DNA of 64,000 nt from Ecdyonurus torrentis. Lineage: Eukaryota; Arthropoda; Insecta; Ephemeroptera; Heptageniidae. The notes beneath the pieces were generated by a model. That model had not been told where the DNA came from. It saw nothing but the letters and a program-made list of their open reading frames with translations, and ran no database searches. Below, in pieces: positions 10,762-23,298 of this stretch (its first letter is position 1; each line of letters starts with the position of its first letter). The DNA lies in contig OX439135.1 of the NCBI GenBank assembly GCA_949318235.1, positions 28,528,587 through 28,592,586 on the forward strand, given 5' to 3'. Position numbers and translations under genes: made by a program.

Positions 10762-12973
10762 ATGAAACAAAGTTTCTATTTCAAGAACCAAATGTTATTG
10801 AATGATAAAAATCATACTTTTTACACGATTAAAACTAGTTTTGATGATTTCTCAGAAACTAAGAATGCTACAGACATCAAATTCGACTCAAAACATAGCT
10901 TTTTCAATTCTCTACAAAAAAGATGTCTTGAACTTTTTTGCTCCGACGCATACTTTTTGGGTTATTGACAATTTTAGTTTTCACTCATCATGTAGCCAAA
11001 CCAAGTCATGAAACAAAGTTTTTATTTCAAGAACCAAATGTTATTGAATGATAAAAATCATACTTTTTACACGATTAAAACTAGTTTTGATGATTTCTCA
11101 AAAACTAAGAATGCTACAGACTTACTGTTTAACTCAAAACATAGCTTTTCCAATTCTCTACAAAAAAGATGTCTTGAACTTTTTTGCTCCGACGCATACT
11201 TTTTGGGTTATTGACAATTTTAGTTTTCACTCATCATGTAGCCAAACCGAGTCATGAAACAAAGTTTCTATTTCAAGAACCAAATGTTATTGAATGATAA
11301 AAATCATACTTTTTACACGATTAAAACTAGTTTTGATGATTTCTCAAAAACTAAGAATGCTACAGACATCAAATTCAACTCAAAACATAGCTTTTTCAAT
11401 TCTCTACAAAAAAGATGTCTTGAACTTTTTTGCTCCGACGCATACTTTTTGGGTTATTGACAATTTAAGTTTTCACTCATTATGTAGCCAAACCAAGTCA
11501 TGAAACAAAGTTTCTATTTCAAGAACCAAATGTTATTGAATGATAAAAATCATACTTTTTACACGACTAAAACTAGTTGTGATGATTTCTCAAAAACTAA
11601 GAATGCTACAGACTTACTATTGAAGTCAAAACATAGCTTTTTTAATTCTCTACAAAAAAGATGTCTTGAACTTTTTTGCTCCGACGCATTTTTTTTGGGT
11701 TATTGACAATTTTAGTTTTCACTCATCATGTAGCCAAACTAAGTCATGAAACAAAGTTTTTATTTCAAGAACCAAATGTTATTGAATGATAAAAATCATA
11801 CTTTTTACACGATTAAAACTAGTTTTGATGATTTCTCAAAAACTAAGAATGCTACAGACTTACTATTGGAGTCAAAACATAGCTTTTTCAATTCTCTACA
11901 AAAAAGATGTCTTGAACTTTTTTGCTCCGACGCATACTTTTTGGGTTATTGACAATTTTAGTTTTCACTCATCATGTAGCCAAACCGAGTCATGAAACAA
12001 AGTTTCTATTTCAAGAACCAAATGTTATTGAATGATAAAAATCATACTTTTTACACGATTAAAACTAGTTTTGATGATTTCTCAAAAACTAAGAATGCTA
12101 CAGACATCAAATTCAACTCAAAACATAGCTTTTTCAATTCTCTACAAAAAAGATGTCTTGAACTTTTTTGCTCCGACGCATACTTTTTGGGTTATTGACA
12201 ATTTAAGTTTTCACTCATTATGTAGCCAAACCAAGTCATGAAACAAAGTTTCTATTTCAAGAACCAAATGTTATTGAATGATAAAAATCATACTTTTTAC
12301 ACGATTAAAACTAGTTTTGATGATTTCTCAAAAACTAAGAATGCTACAGACATCAAATTCAACTCAAAACATAGCTTTTTCAATTCTCTACAAAAAAGAT
12401 GTCTTGAACTTTTTTGCTCCGACGCATACTTTTTGGGTTATTGACAATTATAGTTTTCACTCATCATGTAGCCAAACCAAGTCATGAAACAAAGTTTCTA
12501 TTTCAAGAACCAAATGTTATTGAATGATAAAAATCATATTTTTACACGATTAAAACTTGTTTTGATGATTTCTCAAAAACTAAGAATGCTACAGACTTAT
12601 ATTTTACTCAAAACATAGCTTTTTCAATTCTCTACAAAAAAGATGTCTTAAACTTTTTTGCTCCGACGCATACTTTTTGGGTTATTGACAATTTTAGTTT
12701 TCACTCATCATGTAGCCAAACCGAGTCATGAAACAAAGTTTCTATTTCAAGAACCAAATGTTATTGAATGATAAAAATCATACTTTTTACACGATTAAAA
12801 CTAGTTTTGATGATTTCTCAGAAACTGAGAATGCTACAGACTTACTATTTTACTCAAAACATAGCTTTTTCAATTCTCTACAAAAAAGATGTCTTGAACT
12901 TTTTTGCTCCGACGCATACTTTTTGGGTTATTGACAATTTTAGTTTTCACTCATCATGTAGCCAAACCGAGTC
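10762..12973 (+). repeat. Mixed block containing the first S monomer
   Basis: Starts: D 10762, F 11008, N-L 11254, TKf 11500, E/N chimera 11746, N-L 11992, N-y 12238, Y 12484, S 12728. The stretch from 11500 to 12727 resembles 24527-26000 with one monomer fewer. Y 12484 carries the T at p76 (ACTTG) otherwise seen only from 25.7 kb onward. S 12728 is the only S monomer left of 28.7 kb. Confidence 0.85.
11746..11991 (+). repeat. Chimeric monomer E (5') / N (3')
   Basis: It carries the E diagnostic TTACTATTGGAGTC and is preceded by CCAAACTAAGTC, like E at 24773 and 36569. Its tail has TTTTAG and CCGAG, like N at 25019. Compared with 24527-25510 the series is one monomer shorter. A crossover inside the monomer between E and the following N would produce this. 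Confidence 0.75.
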
Positions 12974-14692
12974 ATGAAACAAAGTTTCTATTTCAAGAAC
13001 CAAATGTTATTGAATGATAAAAATCATACTTTTTACACGATTAAAACTAGTTTTGATGATTTCTCAGAAACTAAGAATGCTACAGACATCAAATTCAACT
13101 CAAAACATAGCTTTTTCAATTCTCTACAAAAAAGATGTCTTGAACTTTTTTGCTCCGACGCATACTTTTTGGGTTATTGACAATTTAAGTTTTCACTCAT
13201 TATGTAGCCAAACCAAGTCATGAAACAAAGTTTCTATTTCAAGAACCAAATGTTATTGAATGATAAAAATCATACTTTTTACACGACTAAAACTAGTTGT
13301 GATGATTTCTCAAAAACTAAGAATGCTACAGACTTACTATTGAAGTCAAAACATAGCTTTTTCAATTCTCTACAAAAAAGATGTCTTGAACTTTTTTGCT
13401 CCGACGCATACTTTTTGGGTTATTGACAATTTTAGTTTTCACTCATCATGTAGCCAAACCAAGTCATGAAACAAAGTTTCTATTTCAAGAACCAAATGTT
13501 ATTGAATGATAAAAATCATATTTTTACACGATTAAAACTAGTTTTGATGATTTCTCAAAAACTAAGAATGCTACAGACTTATATTTTACTCAAAACATAG
13601 CTTTTTCAATTCTCTACAAAAAAGATGTCTTAAACTTTTTTGCTCCGACGCATACTTTTTGGGTTATTGACAATTTTAGTTTTCACTCATCATGTAGCCA
13701 AACCGAGTCATGAAACAAAGTTTCTATTTCAAGAACCAAATGTTATTGAATGATAAAAATCATACTTTTTACACGATTAAAACTAGTTTTGATGATTTCT
13801 CAGAAACTAAGAATGCTACAGACATCAAATTCGACTCAAAACATAGCTTTTTCAATTCTCTACAAAAAAGATGTCTTGAACTTTTTTGCTCCGACGCATA
13901 CTTTTTGGGTTATTGACAATTTTAGTTTTCACTCATCATGTAGCCAAACCAAGTCATGAAACAAAGTTTTTATTTCAAGAACCAAATGTTATTGAATGAT
14001 AAAAATCATACTTTTTACACGATTAAAACTAGTTTTGATGATTTCTCAAAAACTAAGAATGCTACAGACTTACTATTTAACTCAAAACATAGCTTTTTCA
14101 ATTCTCTACAAAAAAGATGTCTTGAACTTTTTTGCTCCGACGCATACTTTTTGGGTTATTGACAATTTTAGTTTTCACTCATCATGTAGCCAAACCGAGT
14201 CATGAAACAAAGTTTCTATTTCAAGAACCAAATGTTATTGAATGATAAAAATCATACTTTTTACACGATTAAAACTAGTTTTGATGATTTCTCAAAAACT
14301 AAGAATGCTACAGACTTATATTTTACTCAAAACATAGCTTTTTCAATTCTCTACAAAAAAGATGTCTTAAACTTTTTTGCTCCGACGCATACTTTTTGGG
14401 TTATTGACAATTTTAGTTTTCACTCATCATGTAGCCAAACCGAGTCATGAAACAAAGTTTCTATTTCAAGAACCAAATGTTATTGAATGATAAAAATCAT
14501 ACTTTTTACACGATTAAAACTAGTTTTGATGATTTCTCAGAAACTAAGAATGCTACAGACATCAAATTCAACTCAAAACATAGCTTTTTCAATTCTCTAC
14601 AAAAAAGATGTCTTGAACTTTTTTGCTCCGACGCATACTTTTTGGGTTATTGACAATTTTAGTTTTCACTCATCATGTAGCCAAACCGAGTC
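12974..14692 (+). repeat. Third copy of the N-L / TK / Y / D / F / Y series
   Basis: N-L 12974, TK 13220, Y 13466, D 13710, F 13956 and Y 14202 follow 6831-8303 at an offset of 6,143 bp. The next monomer (14447) is family N where 8304 is P. The match to the 8550 block resumes at G 14693. N-L 12974 has G at p94, whereas 6831 has A. Confidence 0.88.
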
Positions 14693-17600
14693 ATGAAACA
14701 GGGTTTCTATTTCAAGAACCAAATGTTATTGAATGATAAAAATCATACTTTTTACACGATTAAAACTAGTTTTGATGATTTCTCAGAAACTAAGAATGCT
14801 ACAGACATCAAATTCAACTCAAAACATAGCTTTTTCAATTCTCTACAAAAAAGATGTCTTGAACTTTTTTGCTCCGACGCATACTTTTTGGGTTATTGAC
14901 AATTTTAGTTTTCACTCATCATGTAGCCAAACCAAGTCATGAAACAAAGTTTCTATTTCAAGAACCAAATGTTATTGAATGATAAAAATCATACTTTTTA
15001 CACGACTAAAACTAGTTGTGATGATTTCTCAAAAACTAAGAATGCTACAGACTTACTATTTTACTCAAAACATAGCTTTTTCAATTCTCTACAAAAAAGA
15101 TGTCTTCAACTTTTTTGCTCCGACGCATACTTTTTGGGTTATTGACAATTATAGTTTTCACTCATCATGTAGCCAAACCAAGTCATGAAACAAAGATTCT
15201 ATTTCAAGAACCAAATGTTATTGAATGATAAAAATCATACTTTTTACACGAATAAAACTAGTTTTGATGATTTCTCAGAAACTAAGAATGCTACAGACAT
15301 TAAATTCGATTCAAAACATAGCTTTTTCAATTCTCTACAAAAAAGATGTCTTGAACTTTTTTGCTCCGACGCATACTTTTTGGGTTATTGACAATTTTAG
15401 TTTTCACTCATCATGTAGCCAAACCAAGTCATGAAACAAAGTTTTTATTTCAAGAACCAAATGTTATTGAATGATAAAAATCATACTTTTTACACGATTA
15501 AAACTAGTTTTGATGATTTCTCAAAAACTAAGAATGCTACAGACTTACTATTGAAGTCAAAACATAGCTTTTTCAATTCTCTACAAAAAAGATGTCTTGA
15601 ACTTTTTTGCTCCGACGCATTTTTTTTGGGTTATTGACAATTTTAGTTTTCACTCATCATGTAGCCAAACCAAGTCATGAAACAAAGATTCTATTTCAAG
15701 AACCAAATGTTATTGAATGATAAAAATCATACTTTTTACACGAATAAAACTAGTTTTGATGATTTCTCAGAAACTAAGAATGCTACAGACATTAAATTCG
15801 ATTCAAAACATAGCTTTTTCAATTCTCTACAAAAAAGATGTCTTGAACTTTTTTGCTCCGACGCATACTTTTTGGGTTATTGACAATTTTAGTTTTCACT
15901 CATCATGTAGCCAAACCAAGTCATGAAACAAAGTTTTTATTTCAAGAACCAAATGTTATTGAATGATAAAAATCATACTTTTTACACGATTAAAACTAGT
16001 TTTGATGATTTCTCAAAAACTAAGAATGCTACAGACTTACTATTGAAGTCAAAACATAGCTTTTTCAATTCTCTACAAAAAAGATGTCTTAAACTTTTTT
16101 GCTCCGACGCATTTTTTTTGGGTTATTGACAATTTTAGTTTTCACTCATCATGTAGCCAAACCAAGTCATGAAACAAAGTTTTTATTTCAAGAACCAAAT
16201 GTTATTGAATGATAAAAATCATACTTTTTACACGATTAAAACTAGTTTTGATGATTTCTCAAAAACTAAGAATGCTACAGACTTATATTTTACTCAAAAC
16301 ATAGCTTTTTCAATTCTCTACAAAAAAGATGTCTTAAACTTTTTTGCTCCGACGCATACTTTTTGGGTTATTGACAATTTTAGTTTTCACTCATCATGTA
16401 GCCAAACCGAGTCATGAAACAAAGTTTCTATTTCAAGAACCAAATGTTATTGAATGATAAAAATCATACTTTTTACACGATTAAAACTAGTTTTGATGAT
16501 TTCTCAGAAACTAAGAATGCTACAGACTTACTATTTTACTCAAAACATAGCTTTTTTAATTCTCTACAAAAAAGATGTCTTGAACTTTTTTGCTCCGACG
16601 CATACTTTTTGGGTTATTGACAATTTTAGTTTTCACTCATCATGTAGCCAAACCGAGTCATGAAACAGGGTTTCTATTTCAAGAACCAAATGTTATTGAA
16701 TGATAAAAATCATACTTTTTACACGATTAAAACTAGTTTTGATGATTTCTCAGAAACTAAGAATGCTACAGACATCAAATTCAACTCAAAACATAGCTTT
16801 TTCAATTCTCTACAAAAAAGATGTCTTGAACTTTTTTGCTCCGACGCATACTTTTTGGGTTATTGACAATTTTAGTTTTCACTCATCATGTAGCCAAACC
16901 GAGTCATGAAACAAAGTTTCTATTTCAAGAACCAAATGTTATTGAATGATAAAAATCATACTTTTTACACGACTAAAACTAGTTGTGATGATTTCTCAAA
17001 AACTAAGAATGCTACAGACTTACTATTTTACTCAAAACATAGCTTTTTCAATTCTCTACAAAAAAGATGTCTTCAACTTTTTTGCTCCGACGCATACTTT
17101 TTGGGTTATTGACAATTATAGTTTTCACTCATCATGTAGCCAAACCAAGTCATGAAACAAAGATTCTATTTCAAGAACCAAATGTTATTGAATGATAAAA
17201 ATCATACTTTTTACACGAATAAAACTAGTTTTGATGATTTCTCAGAAACTAAGAATGCTACAGACATTAAATTCAATTCAAAACATAGCTTTTTCAATTC
17301 TCTACAAAAAAGATGTCTTGAACTTTTTTGCTCCGACGCATACTTTTTGGGTTATTGACAATTTTAGTTTTCACTCATCATGTAGCCAAACCGAGTCATG
17401 AAACAGGGTTTCTATTTCAAGAACCAAATGTTATTGAATGATAAAAATCATACTTTTTACACGATTAAAACTAGTTTTGATGATTTCTCAGAAACTAAGA
17501 ATGCTACAGACATCAAATTCAACTCAAAACATAGCTTTTTCAATTCTCTACAAAAAAGATGTCTTGAACTTTTTTGCTCCGACGCATACTTTTTGGGTTA

Positions 17601-20600
17601 TTGACAATTTTAGTTTTCACTCATCATGTAGCCAAACCAAGTCATGAAACAAAGTTTCTATTTCAAGAACCAAATGTTATTGAATGATAAAAATCATACT
17701 TTTTACACGACTAAAACTAGTTGTGATGATTTCTCAAAAACTAAGAATGCTACAGACTTACTATTTTACTCAAAACATAGCTTTTTCAATTCTCTACAAA
17801 AAAGATGTCTTCAACTTTTTTGCTCCGACGCATACTTTTTGGGTTATTGACAATTATAGTTTTCACTCATCATGTAGCCAAACCAAGTCATGAAACAAAG
17901 ATTCTATTTCAAGAACCAAATGTTATTGAATGATAAAAATCATACTTTTTACACGATTAAAACTAGTTTTGATGATTTCTCAAAAACTAAGAATGCTACA
18001 GACTTATATTTTACTCAAAACATAGCTTTTTCAATTCTCTACAAAAAAGATGTCTTAAACTTTTTTGCTCCGACGCATACTTTTTGGGTTATTGACAATT
18101 TTAGTTTTCACTCATCATGTAGCCAAACCGAGTCATGAAACAAAGTTTCTATTTCAAGAACCAAATGTTATTGAATGATAAAAATCATACTTTTTACACG
18201 ATTAAAACTAGTTTTGATGATTTCTCAGAAACTAAGAATGCTACAGACTTACTATTTTACTCAAAACATAGCTTTTTCAATTCTCTACAAAAAAGATGTC
18301 TTGAACTTTTTTGCTCCGACGCATACTTTTTGGGTTATTGACAATTTTAGTTTTCACTCATCATGTAGCCAAACCGAGTCATGAAACAGGGTTTCTATTT
18401 CAAGAACCAAATGTTATTGAATGATAAAAATCATACTTTTTACACGATTAAAACTAGTTTTGATGATTTCTCAGAAACTAAGAATGCTACAGACATCAAA
18501 TTCAACTCAAAACATAGCTTTTTCAATTCTCTACAAAAAAGATGTCTTGAACTTTTTTGCTCCGACGCATACTTTTTGGGTTATTGACAATTTTAGTTTT
18601 CACTCATCATGTAGCCAAACCAAGTCATGAAACAAAGTTTCTATTTCAAGAACCAAATGTTATTGAATGATAAAAATCATACTTTTTACACGACTAAAAC
18701 TAGTTGTGATGATTTCTCAAAAACTAAGAATGCTACAGACTTACTATTTTACTCAAAACATAGCTTTTTCAATTCTCTACAAAAAAGATGTCTTCAACTT
18801 TTTTGCTCCGACGCATACTTTTTGGGTTATTGACAATTATAGTTTTCACTCATCATGTAGCCAAACCAAGTCATGAAACAAAGATTCTATTTCAAGAACC
18901 AAATGTTATTGAATGATAAAAATCATACTTTTTACACGAATAAAACTAGTTTTGATGATTTCTCAGAAACTAAGAATGCTACAGACATTAAATTCGATTC
19001 AAAACATAGCTTTTTCAATTCTCTACAAAAAAGATGTCTTGAACTTTTTTGCTCCGACGCATACTTTTTGGGTTATTGACAATTTTAGTTTTCACTCATC
19101 ATGTAGCCAAACCAAGTCATGAAACAAAGTTTTTATTTCAAGAACCAAATGTTATTGAATGATAAAAATCATACTTTTTACACGATTAAAACTAGTTTTG
19201 ATGATTTCTCAAAAACTAAGAATGCTACAGACTTACTATTGAAGTCAAAACATAGCTTTTTCAATTCTCTACAAAAAAGATGTCTTGAACTTTTTTGCTC
19301 CGACGCATTTTTTTTGGGTTATTGACAATTTTAGTTTTCACTCATCATGTAGCCAAACCAAGTCATGAAACAAAGATTCTATTTCAAGAACCAAATGTTA
19401 TTGAATGATAAAAATCATACTTTTTACACGAATAAAACTAGTTTTGATGATTTCTCAGAAACTAAGAATGCTACAGACATTAAATTCGATTCAAAACATA
19501 GCTTTTTCAATTCTCTACAAAAAAGATGTCTTGAACTTTTTTGCTCCGACGCATACTTTTTGGGTTATTGACAATTTTAGTTTTCACTCATCATGTAGCC
19601 AAACCAAGTCATGAAACAAAGTTTTTATTTCAAGAACCAAATGTTATTGAATGATAAAAATCATACTTTTTACACGATTAAAACTAGTTTTGATGATTTC
19701 TCAAAAACTAAGAATGCTACAGACTTACTATTGAAGTCAAAACATAGCTTTTTCAATTCTCTACAAAAAAGATGTCTTAAACTTTTTTGCTCCGACGCAT
19801 TTTTTTTGGGTTATTGACAATTTTAGTTTTCACTCATCATGTAGCCAAACCAAGTCATGAAACAAAGTTTTTATTTCAAGAACCAAATGTTATTGAATGA
19901 TAAAAATCATACTTTTTACACGATTAAAACTAGTTTTGATGATTTCTCAAAAACTAAGAATGCTACAGACTTATATTTTACTCAAAACATAGCTTTTTCA
20001 ATTCTCTACAAAAAAGATGTCTTAAACTTTTTTGCTCCGACGCATACTTTTTGGGTTATTGACAATTTTAGTTTTCACTCATCATGTAGCCAAACCGAGT
20101 CATGAAACAAAGTTTCTATTTCAAGAACCAAATGTTATTGAATGATAAAAATCATACTTTTTACACGATTAAAACTAGTTTTGATGATTTCTCAGAAACT
20201 AAGAATGCTACAGACTTACTATTTTACTCAAAACATAGCTTTTTCAATTCTCTACAAAAAAGATGTCTTGAACTTTTTTGCTCCGACGCATACTTTTTGG
20301 GTTATTGACAATTTTAGTTTTCACTCATCATGTAGCCAAACCGAGTCATGAAACAGGGTTTCTATTTCAAGAACCAAATGTTATTGAATGATAAAAATCA
20401 TACTTTTTACACGATTAAAACTAGTTTTGATGATTTCTCAGAAACTAAGAATGCTACAGACATCAAATTCAACTCAAAACATAGCTTTTTCAATTCTCTA
20501 CAAAAAAGATGTCTTGAACTTTTTTGCTCCGACGCATACTTTTTGGGTTATTGACAATTTTAGTTTTCACTCATCATGTAGCCAAACCGAGTCATGAAAC

Positions 20601-23298
20601 AAAGTTTCTATTTCAAGAACCAAATGTTATTGAATGATAAAAATCATACTTTTTACACGACTAAAACTAGTTGTGATGATTTCTCAAAAACTAAGAATGC
20701 TACAGACTTACTATTTTACTCAAAACATAGCTTTTTCAATTCTCTACAAAAAAGATGTCTTCAACTTTTTTGCTCCGACGCATACTTTTTGGGTTATTGA
20801 CAATTATAGTTTTCACTCATCATGTAGCCAAACCAAGTCATGAAACAAAGATTCTATTTCAAGAACCAAATGTTATTGAATGATAAAAATCATACTTTTT
20901 ACACGAATAAAACTAGTTTTGATGATTTCTCAGAAACTAAGAATGCTACAGACATTAAATTCAATTCAAAACATAGCTTTTTCAATTCTCTACAAAAAAG
21001 ATGTCTTGAACTTTTTTGCTCCGACGCATACTTTTTGGGTTATTGACAATTTTAGTTTTCACTCATCATGTAGCCAAACCGAGTCATGAAACAGGGTTTC
21101 TATTTCAAGAACCAAATGTTATTGAATGATAAAAATCATACTTTTTACACGATTAAAACTAGTTTTGATGATTTCTCAGAAACTAAGAATGCTACAGACA
21201 TCAAATTCAACTCAAAACATAGCTTTTTCAATTCTCTACAAAAAAGATGTCTTGAACTTTTTTGCTCCGACGCATACTTTTTGGGTTATTGACAATTTTA
21301 GTTTTCACTCATCATGTAGCCAAACCAAGTCATGAAACAAAGTTTCTATTTCAAGAACCAAATGTTATTGAATGATAAAAATCATACTTTTTACACGACT
21401 AAAACTAGTTGTGATGATTTCTCAAAAACTAAGAATGCTACAGACTTACTATTTTACTCAAAACATAGCTTTTTCAATTCTCTACAAAAAAGATGTCTTC
21501 AACTTTTTTGCTCCGACGCATACTTTTTGGGTTATTGACAATTATAGTTTTCACTCATCATGTAGCCAAACCAAGTCATGAAACAAAGATTCTATTTCAA
21601 GAACCAAATGTTATTGAATGATAAAAATCATACTTTTTACACGATTAAAACTAGTTTTGATGATTTCTCAAAAACTAAGAATGCTACAGACTTATATTTT
21701 ACTCAAAACATAGCTTTTTCAATTCTCTACAAAAAAGATGTCTTAAACTTTTTTGCTCCGACGCATACTTTTTGGGTTATTGACAATTTTAGTTTTCACT
21801 CATCATGTAGCCAAACCGAGTCATGAAACAAAGTTTCTATTTCAAGAACCAAATGTTATTGAATGATAAAAATCATACTTTTTACACGATTAAAACTAGT
21901 TTTGATGATTTCTCAGAAACTAAGAATGCTACAGACTTACTATTTTACTCAAAACATAGCTTTTTCAATTCTCTACAAAAAAGATGTCTTGAACTTTTTT
22001 GCTCCGACGCATACTTTTTGGGTTATTGACAATTTTAGTTTTCACTCATCATGTAGCCAAACCGAGTCATGAAACAGGGTTTCTATTTCAAGAACCAAAT
22101 GTTATTGAATGATAAAAATCATACTTTTTACACGATTAAAACTAGTTTTGATGATTTCTCAGAAACTAAGAATGCTACAGACATCAAATTCAACTCAAAA
22201 CATAGCTTTTTCAATTCTCTACAAAAAAGATGTCTTGAACTTTTTTGCTCCGACGCATACTTTTTGGGTTATTGACAATTTTAGTTTTCACTCATCATGT
22301 AGCCAAACCAAGTCATGAAACAAAGTTTCTATTTCAAGAACCAAATGTTATTGAATGATAAAAATCATACTTTTTACACGACTAAAACTAGTTGTGATGA
22401 TTTCTCAAAAACTAAGAATGCTACAGACTTACTATTTTACTCAAAACATAGCTTTTTCAATTCTCTACAAAAAAGATGTCTTCAACTTTTTTGCTCCGAC
22501 GCATACTTTTTGGGTTATTGACAATTATAGTTTTCACTCATCATGTAGCCAAACCAAGTCATGAAACAAAGATTCTATTTCAAGAACCAAATGTTATTGA
22601 ATGATAAAAATCATACTTTTTACACGAATAAAACTAGTTTTGATGATTTCTCAGAAACTAAGAATGCTACAGACATTAAATTCGATTCAAAACATAGCTT
22701 TTTCAATTCTCTACAAAAAAGATGTCTTGAACTTTTTTGCTCCGACGCATACTTTTTGGGTTATTGACAATTTTAGTTTTCACTCATCATGTAGCCAAAC
22801 CAAGTCATGAAACAAAGTTTTTATTTCAAGAACCAAATGTTATTGAATGATAAAAATCATACTTTTTACACGATTAAAACTAGTTTTGATGATTTCTCAA
22901 AAACTAAGAATGCTACAGACTTACTATTGAAGTCAAAACATAGCTTTTTCAATTCTCTACAAAAAAGATGTCTTGAACTTTTTTGCTCCGACGCATTTTT
23001 TTTGGGTTATTGACAATTTTAGTTTTCACTCATCATGTAGCCAAACCAAGTCATGAAACAAAGATTCTATTTCAAGAACCAAATGTTATTGAATGATAAA
23101 AATCATACTTTTTACACGAATAAAACTAGTTTTGATGATTTCTCAGAAACTAAGAATGCTACAGACATTAAATTCGATTCAAAACATAGCTTTTTCAATT
23201 CTCTACAAAAAAGATGTCTTGAACTTTTTTGCTCCGACGCATACTTTTTGGGTTATTGACAATTTTAGTTTTCACTCATCATGTAGCCAAACCAAGTC
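14693..23298 (+). repeat. 15-monomer higher-order unit of 3,688 bp, about 2.3 copies
   Basis: Copy 1 is 14693-18380, copy 2 is 18381-22068, and a partial third is 22069-23298. Order: G, Tq, R, Kf, R, K (A at p169, TT at p191-192), Y (245 bp), P, G, Tq, R, G, Tq, R/Y chimera (245 bp), P. The period is 15 x 246 minus two bases. The only difference I noticed between the first two copies is T at 16557 against C at 20245. The third copy departs at 23299, which carries AAGTTAAAA as in 2163 and 9780. Within the unit, G-Tq-R repeats as a trimer. Confidence 0.93.
17890..18134 (+). repeat. Chimeric monomer R (5') / Y (3')
   Basis: The start has A at p12 (AAAGATTCT), typical of R. From p68 onward it is the single-deletion Y form (ATTAAAAC, TTATATTTTA, CTTAAAC). 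An equivalent chimera lies at 21578, 3,688 bp later, so the exchange came before the 15-monomer duplication. The switch lies between p12 and p68. Confidence 0.8.
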
